From: an uncultured Lachnospiraceae bacterium
Lineage (GTDB): Bacteria; Bacillota; Clostridia; Lachnospirales; Lachnospiraceae
Length of the DNA stretch: 64,000 nt
Assembly (NCBI GenBank): GCA_910587765.1
Contig: CAJUNR010000011.1
Location: 47,439-111,438 of the forward strand
Reading direction: 5' to 3'
Part shown: positions 9,814 through 18,054 of the stretch, piece after piece
How the letters are laid out: each line of letters begins with the position of its first letter
Position numbering within the stretch: position 1 is the stretch's first letter
The notes under the pieces: model-generated
Database searches by the model: none
The model's input: only the letters and a program-made list of their open reading frames with translations
What the model was told of the DNA's origin: nothing
Position numbers and translations under genes: made by a program

Positions 9814-10908
9814 TCAGGGAACCGGATCAATCATAATCTCTCCGCTGTCGCATGAGATCTCGACGGTCCTGCCGTTGGTTCCGGCGGACGTGTAATGACA
9901 TTCATTCTCATTCTCATCTTCGTCATGATTCGCAACGTTCTTTCCGTCCAGGAGGATGGAGCCGTATTCCGTCATCAGCCGGTATTCATATGCGGACAGT
10001 TCTTCGGGAAGCCGGATGCGGACCGTCCCGTACTCGTTGTTTACTTTCAGAAGCGGAAAGTCCAGACTGCCGGCCAGAAAGGAACCGGAGCTTAAATCCG
10101 CGCTCAGTCTGTCTCCGGACGCCTGCTCAATCTGCACTCCTCCGTACTCATTTTGAATCTCCGTCTGTTCCGCTTTCACGGAGCCGAGGGAAAGGTCGCC
10201 GCTGGACATACGGATCTCCAGTGAATTTCCGGTATAGCTTTCGAGGTCGACGTCTCCGTATTCGCTCTCAAGCCGCGTCTGTTCCGCGCTGACCGTTCCC
10301 GCGGTCAGATTGCCGCTGGACATATGAAGCGTCCATGCGCTTCCGGTGTAACTGTCCACAGAGACGTCTCCGTACTCGTTCCGGAGCTCCAGCGTATCCG
10401 CCTGCAGATGCGGAAGCTTCAGATTACCGGTTTCCATATCGATGATGACATCGGTAAAAGTCTGACCGGCAGGATATTCGATTTTTACATAATAAGGTCC
10501 GGGCTGCAGTTCTCTGGTATATCCGGAACCGGCATACAGAAACCAGATTCTGGACTCGCTGCACCCGGCGGGAGTTTCGCGGAAGACCAGCGTGCCGTCT
10601 TCGACCCGACAGACAGGTTTTTCAGAGATGCCGGAGACGCGGTATTCAACAGCGTAACGGTCGGAAGGGATGAGTTCCACATCTTCCGCATAACGAATGC
10701 TTAGTTCCATGCGGTCAAACGCGTCCAGCTCCGCCGTATCCCGAAATACTTCCATCGTCTGGTTTGCCGCGTCTCTTGAGGTATGGATCCCGTGCCTGTC
10801 CAGATAGAAGCCGGGGATACCGCCCAGCAGGGTGCCTGCAAGCACAAAGAAGGTTCCGGATAACAGACATCCGAGTGACAGAAGAAACCATAGTTTTTTA
10901 TTTTTCAT
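9814..10908 (-). CDS. DUF4097-type beta-repeat membrane-anchored protein
   Basis: 364 residues from the ATG at 10908. An N-terminal signal or anchor helix (about residues 5-27) is followed by a region built of repeats of about 33 residues, each with EYGDV, SYTG, MSSGNL and AEQT elements. Such repeats form the right-handed beta structure of DUF4097 proteins. The last residues (VEISCDSGEIMIDP) close the solenoid. It overlaps the DUF1700 gene by 11 bases and is the third gene of the PadR-DUF1700-DUF4097 unit, a common envelope-associated trio in Firmicutes with no settled function. The start is chosen because the upstream alternative begins inside the previous gene; AAGGCGG precedes the chosen ATG. 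Confidence 0.82.
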   Translation of the reverse strand: MKNKKLWFLLSLGCLLSGTFFVLAGTLLGGIPGFYLDRHGIHTSRDAANQTMEVFRDTAELDAFDRMELSIRYAEDVELIPSDRYAVEYRVSGISEKPVCRVEDGTLVFRETPAGCSESRIWFLYAGSGYTRELQPGPYYVKIEYPAGQTFTDVIIDMETGNLKLPHLQADTLELRNEYGDVSVDSYTGSAWTLHMSSGNLTAGTVSAEQTRLESEYGDVDLESYTGNSLEIRMSSGDLSLGSVKAEQTEIQNEYGGVQIEQASGDRLSADLSSGSFLAGSLDFPLLKVNNEYGTVRIRLPEELSAYEYRLMTEYGSILLDGKNVANHDEDENENECHYTSAGTNGRTVEISCDSGEIMIDPVP

Positions 10909-11488
10909 AATGTCTACCGCCTTTCGCAATGGATCCAAACAGACGGGTCATACCGTGCAGACACCATCTGGTGATGAAGAGGCTGAGCATGGTCATGAGA
11001 ATGCCGACGCCCAGAGATAACAGTCCGAATCCCAGTGTGGCAAGCCCGTCTGCAAAAGAGGAAAAGAGCAGCCATACGCTGACAAGGATGCAGGGCAGGG
11101 CGGACAGGACGAGGGAAACGGCGATCAGGAACACGGAAAAAATCAGCGCGGCCGCCACCAGTATCATGGCGAGAAGAACGGCTCCGAAGGCCAGCGCCAG
11201 CGGCAGGGCGATCGGAGCGGCAAAGACCGCCAGAATCCCGATCCACAGAGCGGAAAAGCTCCTTTTTACGCTCTGTGCCGGTTCGGAGGCATTTTCGACC
11301 GCGAAATCCCGGATGATCTGATCGGCCGCCAGCTCCGGACTCCCCAGATCGTCGATGGCCTGCGCTTCCCGCTGCGGCCCTGCGTCCTCAAAATATTCTG
11401 TAAAATAAGCGATCGCCCGGTCGTAATCCTCTTTCGGAAGTCTTTTCAGCCGGTGCCGCAGCCGTTTGATGTATTCTTCGCGGTTCAT
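10898..11488 (-). CDS. DUF1700 (HAAS-domain) membrane protein
   Basis: 196 residues. The cytoplasmic N-terminus (NREEYIKRLRHRLKRLPKEDYDRAI...YFEDAG) is the DUF1700/HAAS signature. It is followed by three to four hydrophobic segments between about residues 75 and 180. Proteins of this type sit between PadR regulators and envelope proteins and are thought to take part in membrane signalling; the molecular mechanism is not settled. Its start overlaps the PadR stop by 4 bases (ATGA), which implies coupling. Confidence 0.85.
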   Translation of the reverse strand: MNREEYIKRLRHRLKRLPKEDYDRAIAYFTEYFEDAGPQREAQAIDDLGSPELAADQIIRDFAVENASEPAQSVKRSFSALWIGILAVFAAPIALPLALAFGAVLLAMILVAAALIFSVFLIAVSLVLSALPCILVSVWLLFSSFADGLATLGFGLLSLGVGILMTMLSLFITRWCLHGMTRLFGSIAKGGRHYEK

Positions 11489-11802
11489 TCTTTCATTTCT
11501 CCTTTCAGAATCTGATCAATCGCTTCTTTGTGAAGCTGCCATTCTTCCATAAGCTCCCGGTATCTCTGCCTGCCGGAATCCGTGATCCGGTAATACCTCC
11601 GGTTCCGTCCCTGAAAGGGCTGGTCATATACGCTCAAAAATCCCTGTTCCTGCAGACGCTTCAGAATCGGATAAAGGGTGGAGTCTTTGACCCCGGAAAC
11701 GTTTTTGATTTTCTGGCTCAACTGATAACCATAGGAGTCTTCTTTTTCGGTAATGGAAAGGATCAGCAGATCGAACATGGGCGGACTCAGCGGAAAAATC
11801 AT
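11485..11802 (-). CDS. PadR-family transcriptional regulator
   Basis: 105 residues. The winged helix has the PadR signature DSYGYQLSQKI, DSTLYPILKRLQEQGFL and RRYYRITDSGR. The ATG at 11802 is preferred over an upstream in-frame start inside the AT-rich promoter, because AAGGAG lies 8 bases before it. PadR proteins usually repress their own operon and respond to small ligands or envelope stress. Here the gene heads a unit with DUF1700 and DUF4097 proteins, so it probably controls all three. Confidence 0.93.
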   Translation of the reverse strand: MIFPLSPPMFDLLILSITEKEDSYGYQLSQKIKNVSGVKDSTLYPILKRLQEQGFLSVYDQPFQGRNRRYYRITDSGRQRYRELMEEWQLHKEAIDQILKGEMKE

Positions 11803-11836
11803 CTGTGCGCTCCTTTCGTGTATTTGATTTTTATAT

Positions 11837-11865
11837 ATTATATAATGTATAATATATAATGTCAA
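11837..11865 (-). promoter_or_regulatory. Perfect-consensus promoter of the PadR operon
   Basis: On the reverse strand, TTGACA (11860-11865), exactly 17 bases, then TATAAT (11837-11842). The spacer and flanks are almost pure A/T with overlapping palindromes, and ATGT-CA-ACAT overlaps the -35. PadR proteins bind such ATGT/ACAT half sites, so autorepression is likely. A full-consensus promoter would be strong when unrepressed. Confidence 0.85.
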
Positions 11866-12036
11866 CATATATACAAAAATAATAATATAAAAATCTCAAA
11901 ACAGACAAAAATCGAAAAGATAAAAAGTCGAACTGTCAAAGTGGAAAACGCCGGAGATCAGAAACAATCGCAGGCAGTGGATGATAAATCATTGACAAAT
12001 GTGAAAGCAGGAGTTTTCAGTGGATACGGTGCATGA

Positions 12037-12135
12037 TATAATCAGATAGATACGGGAGGCAAGGCTGAGAGGAAATCTCTCGGCTCTGATGAAAGGATCA
12101 GGCGGCCTGGTCCGCAGGATCGAAGGAGACAGAAA
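12037..12135 (+). promoter_or_regulatory. Extended -10 promoter and short structured leader of the DUF4230 gene
   Basis: TGA-TATAAT (TATAAT at 12037-12042) is a good extended -10 with only a weak -35. The leader of about 87 bases holds two small hairpins, GAGAG-GAAAT-CTCTC and CTGAT-GAAAGG-ATCAG. No terminator or known riboswitch pattern was found. The rest of 11866-12036 is A/T-rich and shows nothing else. Confidence 0.5.
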
Positions 12136-12705
12136 ATGAGAAAATTTGCGAAAACATGTTTCTTGCTGCTTTTGGCGCTGCTTCTGGGAATGGGGGCGGG
12201 CATCTGCGGCTACAGGCGTTATACGGCTCCGAAAGAGCCGGAGCTGACCTCCGCTTTTGTCAGCGGAAAACTGGAGGCAGTCAGCGAGCTGACGACCGCC
12301 CGGCTGACCTATACGGGGCTGATTAAATATTCGGAGGGGAAGATTCCGTTCCTTACGAAAAACAGCTTCTCCATGATCTATACGGCGAAGGTTCGGGCGG
12401 GACTCGATATCCGGCAGGCGGAGATCGACATTCAGGAAGACCAGGTGGTGATCACCCTGCCGGAGTGTGAAGTACAGTCCATAGAGATCGACGAAGATTC
12501 CATTGAGTTCTATGACGAGCAGTGGGCGCTCTTTAACCGGACGGAAAAGGAAGACGTCATCGATATGGTGGCGGCGGCGAAAGCGGATGTGTCGGAAAAG
12601 GCGGACATGGAAAACCTGATCCAGAACGCCAGGATCCAGACCGAGCGCATCGTCCGGGGGCTTCTGGAGGATGTGATTGGGGAGCGGGTGCTGGTGATTC
12701 AGTGA
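12136..12705 (+). CDS. DUF4230 domain protein with N-terminal anchor
   Basis: 189 residues. Basic N-terminus, hydrophobic helix (about 7-26), then a soluble domain with YSEGKIPFLTKNSF, MIYTAKVRAGLD and DQVVITLPE, typical of DUF4230. The family is widespread in anaerobic Firmicutes; its function is unknown, though the fold resembles SPFH-like or lipid-binding beta domains in some descriptions. There is no lipobox cysteine directly after the helix (the Cys in AGICGY lies inside it), so a membrane anchor is more likely than a lipoprotein. It lies 42 bases before the phosphorylase gene and is probably co-transcribed with it. Confidence 0.8.
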   Translation: MRKFAKTCFLLLLALLLGMGAGICGYRRYTAPKEPELTSAFVSGKLEAVSELTTARLTYTGLIKYSEGKIPFLTKNSFSMIYTAKVRAGLDIRQAEIDIQEDQVVITLPECEVQSIEIDEDSIEFYDEQWALFNRTEKEDVIDMVAAAKADVSEKADMENLIQNARIQTERIVRGLLEDVIGERVLVIQ

Positions 12706-12747
12706 AAAACAGGGTTTCAAAAATAATAATTAGGAGGAACAAGATCC

Positions 12748-13578
12748 ATGTTTTACGAAAAAGTAAAAGAATCCGCACAGTTTATTGAGAGCAGGACCGC
12801 GCTTCGTCCGACCATCGGCATCATCCTGGGCAGCGGCCTGGGAAGCCTGGTGGACATCATGGAGGAGCGGACCGTGATCCCCTATAAGGAGATCCCGAAC
12901 TTTCCGCAGTCCCATGTGGCGGGACATGCAGGCAATCTGGTGATCGGCAGGATCGGACAGGAGATCATCGCCGCCATGCAGGGACGCTTTCATTATTATG
13001 AAGGCTTTACCATGAAGGAAGTGACGTATCCCATCTACGTGATGAAGCTTCTGGGCATTGAAAATCTGATCGTGACCAACGCCTGCGGCGGGATCAACCG
13101 GGACTTTGCGCCCGGCGACCTGATGCTTCTGACCGATTACATCAATATGCTAGGCAATAACTCCCTGATCGGCGAAAATGACGAGCGTTTCGGCGTGCGG
13201 TTTCCGGATATGTCGGAGGCATATTCCATAGAACTGATGCGGAAAGCAGAGCGGACTGCAGAGCGGCTGGGGCTCTCTTATCAAAAAGGCGTCTACGCCA
13301 TTTTCTCCGGCCCCTGCTATGAGACGGCGGCGGAGATCCGGGCCTATGAACGGCTGGGAGCGGACTCCATCGGCATGTCCACGGTGCCGGAGACGATCGC
13401 GGCCAACTATCTGGGCATGAAGGTGCTGGGAATCGCCTGCATCACCAACATGGCCACCGGGATCGCGAAGACGAAGCACAGCCATGAAGAGGTGGTGCGG
13501 ATCGCAAATGAGAGCAGCGAGAGGCTGTGCGGCTGGGTCAGGGAGCTTTTGCTGGACTGGCAGGCAAAAGAGCGGTAA
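12748..13578 (+). CDS. Purine nucleoside phosphorylase (PNP-I/MTAP family)
   Basis: 276 residues, the full length of trimeric purine nucleoside phosphorylases that cleave inosine, guanosine and their deoxy forms with phosphate. Signatures: IGIILGSGLGSLVD (phosphate-binding loop), SHVAGHAGN, GRFHYYEGF, VTNACGGINRDFAPGDL, GPCYETAAEIR (substrate contact) and GMSTVPE, plus the base-recognition stretch ITNMATG. All expected motifs are present. AGGAGG-like AGGAGGAA precedes the ATG. It most likely serves purine salvage; it could equally be called PunA. Confidence 0.95.
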   Translation: MFYEKVKESAQFIESRTALRPTIGIILGSGLGSLVDIMEERTVIPYKEIPNFPQSHVAGHAGNLVIGRIGQEIIAAMQGRFHYYEGFTMKEVTYPIYVMKLLGIENLIVTNACGGINRDFAPGDLMLLTDYINMLGNNSLIGENDERFGVRFPDMSEAYSIELMRKAERTAERLGLSYQKGVYAIFSGPCYETAAEIRAYERLGADSIGMSTVPETIAANYLGMKVLGIACITNMATGIAKTKHSHEEVVRIANESSERLCGWVRELLLDWQAKER

Positions 13579-13662
13579 AGAACAGTCTGCATCTGCGGCG
13601 GTTCTGAATGCCGGATGCCGGCAAAAGAATCAGGAAAAAGAAAACAGCAGGAAAGGAACAAA

Positions 13663-13735
13663 ACCGGTCCGGCATTCGTCCGGGCGGGCACTGGAAGCAT
13701 GGTGCCTGCCCGAAGATGAAAGGACCGGTCTTTTT
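13663..13735 (+). terminator. Nested double-stem terminator
   Basis: An outer stem (13663-13670 with 13722-13729, 8 bp) encloses a strong inner hairpin (13681-13691 with 13702-13712, 11 bp with one G-U pair), and the outer stem is followed by CTTTTTT. It should end transcripts coming from the phosphorylase gene. The two-storey layout is unusual for a simple terminator. Confidence 0.75.
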
Positions 13736-14085
13736 TGAAAGCTGTCAGGTTCGGGAAATCGCAAAATAACATAAAGAAAGATGCGAAATGGCATTTCGCC
13801 GGTTCGCTGCACCGGGTATTCAGGAGATTCCCGGGACGCCTTTCCGTCGCTTTTTGCGAAAAACACGCAGTTCTTTTCCGATCCCTGTGTATTTTTTCAG
13901 AAGAAAAGAAGGGGGCGGCCCTGCCCGGCCCCGGATTCCGGTAAAATCCAACAAAGAAAAAAGCACGATCATCCAGCATAATTCCATATACATCTAACAC
14001 TGGAACATATGAGGAATACAGGCTTCTTGCTATACTGAAACTGCCAATAAGAAGCAGCAGTGAAAACATGCAAGGAGGAGAAGAC
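13736..14085 (+). promoter_or_regulatory. Long intergenic region with likely promoter of the alpha-galactoside operon
   Basis: No gene is evident here. A 7-bp palindrome (GCGAAAT-GGC-ATTTCGC, 13783-13799) and a GC-rich inverted stretch (about 13909-13938) are seen. An extended -10, TGC-TATACT (TATACT at 14031-14036), lies 50 bases before the binding-protein ATG and is the best promoter candidate; its -35 is poor, as expected for an AraC-activated promoter. Confidence 0.45.
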
Positions 14086-15399
14086 ATGAAGAGAAAATGC
14101 AGAGTAATGGCGGCAGGGCTTGCGGCGATGATGGCGGTATCGGCGACAGGCTGCGGTTCCGGAGGCGATGCGCCGGCGTCCCAGGGCGGCGCGGGCAGCG
14201 CGGATGCGCTGGAGGTGAAGATCTGGGACAGCGCCCAGGTGGACGGCCTGCAGCAGATCGCGGACGAGTGGACGGCGCAGTCCGGCATCAAAGTAAACAT
14301 CCAGGTGCTGGGCTGGGATGAGTACTGGACCCTGCTGGAAGCAGGAGCCACCGGCGGAGACATGCCGGATGTATTCTGGATGCATTCCAATGTGGCGCAG
14401 AAGTACATGGAAAATGATCTGCTTTTAAAACTTAACGACTATATCAGCCAGTCGGAGGACATTGACCTGGCCAATTACTATGAGGGAATCACGGGAATCT
14501 ATCAGTTGGGAGATGCGCAGTATGCGGTCCCCAAGGATCATGACACCGTCGCCCTGTGCTACAATAAGGCGATCTTCGATCAGTATCAGGTGGCGTATCC
14601 GGATGAGACCTGGACCTGGGATGATTTCTATGAGGCGGCGAAGGCCATCACGGATGCAGGACAGGGCAGTACATACGGGTATTCCATCGACGTGGGAAAC
14701 AATCAGGACGGCTGGTGGAACATCGTCTACGATTACGGCGGATATGTGATCAGCGAAGACCATAAGACTTCCGGGATGGACGATCCGAAGACGCTGGAAG
14801 CCATGGAGTTCCTTGGAAAACTGATCGCGGATACCATGCCGGCTCAGTCGGTGATCTCGGAGAACGGCAGCGGCACCCTCTTCACCTCCGGCGTGACGGC
14901 CATGACCACCCAGGGAAGCTGGAATATCAATACCTTCTATACCAGCGACAACAGCGAAAACTTTGCATGGTCCGTGCTTCCCTACTATGATCAGAACGGA
15001 AACGGAACCGCGGACCCGGGAGAGCGCTGCACTATTTACAACGGTCTTGGCTGGGCGGCAGCGGCAGGCACGGACGCACCGGATGCGGCATGGAGCCTGA
15101 TCGAGTGGTTCTGCAAGGAAGAAAATCAGGTGAAACAGGCCGATCTGGGCGTGACCATGGCAGGCTTTAAAGGCGCTTCCGACAGCTATCCGTCCGCCTT
15201 TGAAGGAATGGATATCAGCGCGTTTCTGGACATGGAATCCGAGGGAACGCTGGTCGTACGTCCGTGCAGCAAGTATACGACCAACTGGGAGACCATGATG
15301 GGAGAGACGCTGGTAGGCGCGTGGAACGATGTGTCCACCATGAAAGACGCCTGTACGAAGATCGCGGCGGAGATGAACGCGCAGCTTGCACAGGAATAA
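14086..15399 (+). CDS. Sugar ABC transporter, solute-binding lipoprotein
   Basis: 437 residues. The signal peptide ends in the lipobox SATGC (Cys23), so the mature protein is lipid-anchored on the outer face of the membrane. A Ser/Gly/Ala linker follows, then an extracellular solute-binding protein of family 1 (LEVKIWDS..., MPDVFWMH, YAVPKDHDTVALCYNKAIFD, ETWTWDDFYEAAKAI, GVTAMTTQGSWN). The ATG at 14086 has AAGGAGG ahead of it. It is the first gene of a unit with two permeases and an alpha-galactosidase, so the ligand is probably an alpha-galactoside such as raffinose, melibiose or stachyose. That is inference from the neighbours. Confidence 0.93.
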   Translation: MKRKCRVMAAGLAAMMAVSATGCGSGGDAPASQGGAGSADALEVKIWDSAQVDGLQQIADEWTAQSGIKVNIQVLGWDEYWTLLEAGATGGDMPDVFWMHSNVAQKYMENDLLLKLNDYISQSEDIDLANYYEGITGIYQLGDAQYAVPKDHDTVALCYNKAIFDQYQVAYPDETWTWDDFYEAAKAITDAGQGSTYGYSIDVGNNQDGWWNIVYDYGGYVISEDHKTSGMDDPKTLEAMEFLGKLIADTMPAQSVISENGSGTLFTSGVTAMTTQGSWNINTFYTSDNSENFAWSVLPYYDQNGNGTADPGERCTIYNGLGWAAAAGTDAPDAAWSLIEWFCKEENQVKQADLGVTMAGFKGASDSYPSAFEGMDISAFLDMESEGTLVVRPCSKYTTNWETMMGETLVGAWNDVSTMKDACTKIAAEMNAQLAQE

Positions 15400-15412
15400 G
15401 GGGGATGAGGGT

Positions 15413-16300
15413 GTGAAACGAAAAATGACGAAGGCGGAGAAGACGGAGGCCCTCTGGGGATGGTTCTTTATCGCTCCCACCATGCTGGGGCTTCTGATCC
15501 TGAATTTTTATCCCATAGTCAATACGGTCTGGCAGAGTTTCTGCAAGACCGGAGACTTCGGCCGGGGCAACACGTTTGTGGGGCTTCAGAACTATATCGA
15601 CGTCCTGTCCGGCAGTGAATTCTGGGTGAGCTTGTTCAATACGTTCAAATATGCAGTCATTGAGGTGCCGTTCTCGGTCTGCATCGCGCTGGTGCTGGCG
15701 GTGTTCCTGAACCGGAAGATGGCAGGGCGCAGCATCTACCGCACCATTTATTTCCTTCCCATGGTGGCGGCTCCGGCAGCGGTGTCCATGGTATGGAAAT
15801 GGCTGTACAATCAGCAGTACGGACTGTTAAACCATCTCTTCGGCAGCAGTACGGGCTGGATCTCCGATCCGAAGATCGCCTGGATTTCCATCGGAATCAT
15901 CGGCGTCTGGTCCATCCTGGGTTACAATATGGTCTTGATGATCGGCGGGCTGCAGGAGATTCCAAGAGATTACCATGAGGCGGCGGATATCGACGGCGCC
16001 AGCCCTATCCGGCAGTTTTTCAGCATCACGGTGCCGCTCTTAAGCCCCACGATCTTCTTTATCGTACAGACCCGGATCATCGGGGCCCTGCAGCAGTTTG
16101 ACCTGATCTACATGGTGATGGATACGTCCAATCCGGCGCTTTCCAGCGTGGAGACGGTGGTGCCGGTGTTCTACCGCTATGCATTTACCTATGGAAATAA
16201 AGGCTACGGCGCAACTTTTGTCATTCTGCTGCTGCTGATCATTCTCTTTCTGACGGTGCTCCTTCAGAAAGCAGAGAAGAAATTTGTGTTCTATAATTAG
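15413..16300 (+). CDS. Sugar ABC transporter permease (MalF/UgpA type)
   Basis: 295 residues from a GTG at 15413 preceded by a GGGGGATGAGG stretch; an ATG at 15425 is the alternative. Six hydrophobic segments. The cytoplasmic EAA loop reads EIPRDYHEAADIDGASPIRQFFSITVP in sequence order (about residues 180-206), the docking site for the ATPase. It lies 13 bases after the binding protein gene and 15 bases before the second permease. It forms the heterodimeric membrane channel with the next gene product. Confidence 0.93.
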   Translation: MKRKMTKAEKTEALWGWFFIAPTMLGLLILNFYPIVNTVWQSFCKTGDFGRGNTFVGLQNYIDVLSGSEFWVSLFNTFKYAVIEVPFSVCIALVLAVFLNRKMAGRSIYRTIYFLPMVAAPAAVSMVWKWLYNQQYGLLNHLFGSSTGWISDPKIAWISIGIIGVWSILGYNMVLMIGGLQEIPRDYHEAADIDGASPIRQFFSITVPLLSPTIFFIVQTRIIGALQQFDLIYMVMDTSNPALSSVETVVPVFYRYAFTYGNKGYGATFVILLLLIILFLTVLLQKAEKKFVFYN

Positions 16301-16315
16301 AGGAGGGAGAGAAAA

Positions 16316-17143
16316 ATGGCGAAAGACAAGGCCAATGGAATTCTGATCCATGTGATCCTGATCGTTGTGGCGTTCGTGATGATCGTGCCGTTTCTGTGGA
16401 TGTTCCTGACGGCGTTCAAGACCATCGGGGAGGCCACCAGCATCAATCCGTTCGTAATCTTCCCATCCAGCTGGAAACTGGACAGTTTCCTCAATGTGTG
16501 GAAAAATTATAATTTTCTGGTGCTCTATAAAAACACCCTGCTTATGATCTTCTTCCGGGTGGTCTGCGCGGTGCTGACGGCGACCATGGCGGGCTATGCC
16601 TTCGGACGGATGAATTTTCCCGGGAAAAATATTGCGTTTTCTCTGGTTATGATCCAGATGATGGTGCCTGCGCAGATCTTTATCATTCCACAGTACGTAA
16701 TGGTATCGAAGCTGGGACTTCTGAACACGCTGTTTGCGCTGGTATTTCCGGGCGTGGTGACGGCTTTTGGAACCTTCCTTCTGAAGACCAGCTTCCAGGG
16801 GCTTCCCAAAGATATGGAAGAGGCGGCCATGGTGGACGGGTGCAATTACGGCCAGAGATTTCTGCTGGTCATGGCTCCCCTGACCAGAAGCGCCATGGTA
16901 TCCCTGGGGATCTTTACCGCAGTCTTTGCGTTTAAGGATCTGATGTGGCCCATGATCGTCTGCTCGGAAGCGTCCACGACGACGCTGTCCGCGGCCCTTG
17001 CCAAGATGCAGGGACAGTTCTCTTCCAATTATCCGGAACTGATGGCGGCGGCGCTGATGGCATGTCTTCCCATGATTATAATCTACGTGATCTTCCAGAA
17101 ACAGTTCGTGGAAGGAATCGCTACTTCAGGAGGAAAACTGTAA
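16316..17143 (+). CDS. Sugar ABC transporter permease (MalG/UgpE type)
   Basis: 275 residues with six hydrophobic segments and an EAA loop with LPKDMEEAAMVDG. The strong ribosome site GAGGAGGGAG precedes the ATG. It partners the preceding permease. No ATPase gene occurs in the unit, which is common for Firmicutes carbohydrate importers of this type: they share an MsmK-like ATPase encoded elsewhere. Confidence 0.94.
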   Translation: MAKDKANGILIHVILIVVAFVMIVPFLWMFLTAFKTIGEATSINPFVIFPSSWKLDSFLNVWKNYNFLVLYKNTLLMIFFRVVCAVLTATMAGYAFGRMNFPGKNIAFSLVMIQMMVPAQIFIIPQYVMVSKLGLLNTLFALVFPGVVTAFGTFLLKTSFQGLPKDMEEAAMVDGCNYGQRFLLVMAPLTRSAMVSLGIFTAVFAFKDLMWPMIVCSEASTTTLSAALAKMQGQFSSNYPELMAAALMACLPMIIIYVIFQKQFVEGIATSGGKL

Positions 17144-17148
17144 AACCT

Positions 17149-18054
17149 ATGGGTGAGATCAGGCGATGGGATACGCCCCATTACAGCAGTCTGGCGTATC
17201 AGCAGAAGATATCGGAAGAATTGTATCTGACCCTGTGCGGGCGGGAGCGGTGCGCCGCTTCCCAGCACGTGGGTCCGGTGGCAAGAGACGGGTATCACCT
17301 TCATGTGATCCTGTCGGGCAGAGGGTATTACGAGACGCCCTGCGGACTGTTTTCCCTCCATGCGGGACAGATGTTCATGATCCGGCCGGAGGAGACAGTC
17401 ACCTATTACGCGGACGAAGACAATCCGTGGAGCTACTGCTGGCTTGCCTTTGACGGAGAGAAGGCGGACTATTATGCAGAGCTGGCGGGCTTCGGCCCCG
17501 GCGTCTACTGGCGGGACTGCCATGTGGATCCGGAGCGGTTTCTGAAGATTGCGGAGAAGATGATACAGAATATGAAGCCGAGCATCTCCTCCGTGCTCCA
17601 GAGGACGGCGGTGATGTATGAGTATCTGGCGCTGGCGGCGGAATCCCATATCCGGTCCGGACTTGGGGACGCATACCAGCCGGTCTTTATGCCGGATATG
17701 TATGTGGACTATGCCGTGGAGCTGATCAAAAAGAATTACAGCCACATCACCGTGGAGGAGCTTGCCCGGTATGTGGGGATCAACCGGAGCTATCTGTCGG
17801 ATATCTTTAAGAAAAAGCTGGGCATGCCGCCTCAAAATTACCTGGTTCATTATCGGATGGAGCGGGGCGGGGAGCTTCTGCGGACGACGGAGCTTCCGAT
17901 TCAGGAGGTGGCGAAACGCTCCGGCTATGATAATCCCCTGACCTTTACCAAAATGTTTAAAAAAACTTACGGAGTCAGCCCGAGAGAATACCGCATCCGT
18001 ATGGCGGTGTCCGAGGGGCTGCCGGACGGAGGAGAAAATGAGTATTCTGTTTGA
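17149..18054 (+). CDS. AraC-family transcriptional regulator
   Basis: 301 residues. An N-terminal cupin-like sensor domain (HLHVILSGRGYYETPCG, LHAGQMFMIRPEE, WSYCWLAFDG) is followed by two helix-turn-helix motifs: ITVEELARYVGINRSYLSDI and IQEVAKRSGYDNPLTFTKMF, ending in YGVSPREYR. The ATG at 17149 lies 14 bases after AGGAGG, a long spacing, so translation may partly depend on the permease gene that ends 5 bases upstream. The sensor domain probably binds the imported alpha-galactoside and activates the unit. Its 3' end overlaps the alpha-galactosidase gene by 17 bases. Confidence 0.92.
   Translation: MGEIRRWDTPHYSSLAYQQKISEELYLTLCGRERCAASQHVGPVARDGYHLHVILSGRGYYETPCGLFSLHAGQMFMIRPEETVTYYADEDNPWSYCWLAFDGEKADYYAELAGFGPGVYWRDCHVDPERFLKIAEKMIQNMKPSISSVLQRTAVMYEYLALAAESHIRSGLGDAYQPVFMPDMYVDYAVELIKKNYSHITVEELARYVGINRSYLSDIFKKKLGMPPQNYLVHYRMERGGELLRTTELPIQEVAKRSGYDNPLTFTKMFKKTYGVSPREYRIRMAVSEGLPDGGENEYSV

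Noticed and set aside
12055..12125. CTGAGAG-like words suggesting a TPP riboswitch before the DUF4230 gene
   Set aside because: The second conserved strand and the overall fold of the THI element are missing, and the downstream gene is not thiamine-related.
13407..14408. A 333-codon reverse open frame between the phosphorylase and the binding-protein gene
   Set aside because: It spans opposite strands of two good genes and the structured intergenic region, with low-complexity Ser/Pro/Phe content; no supporting motif.
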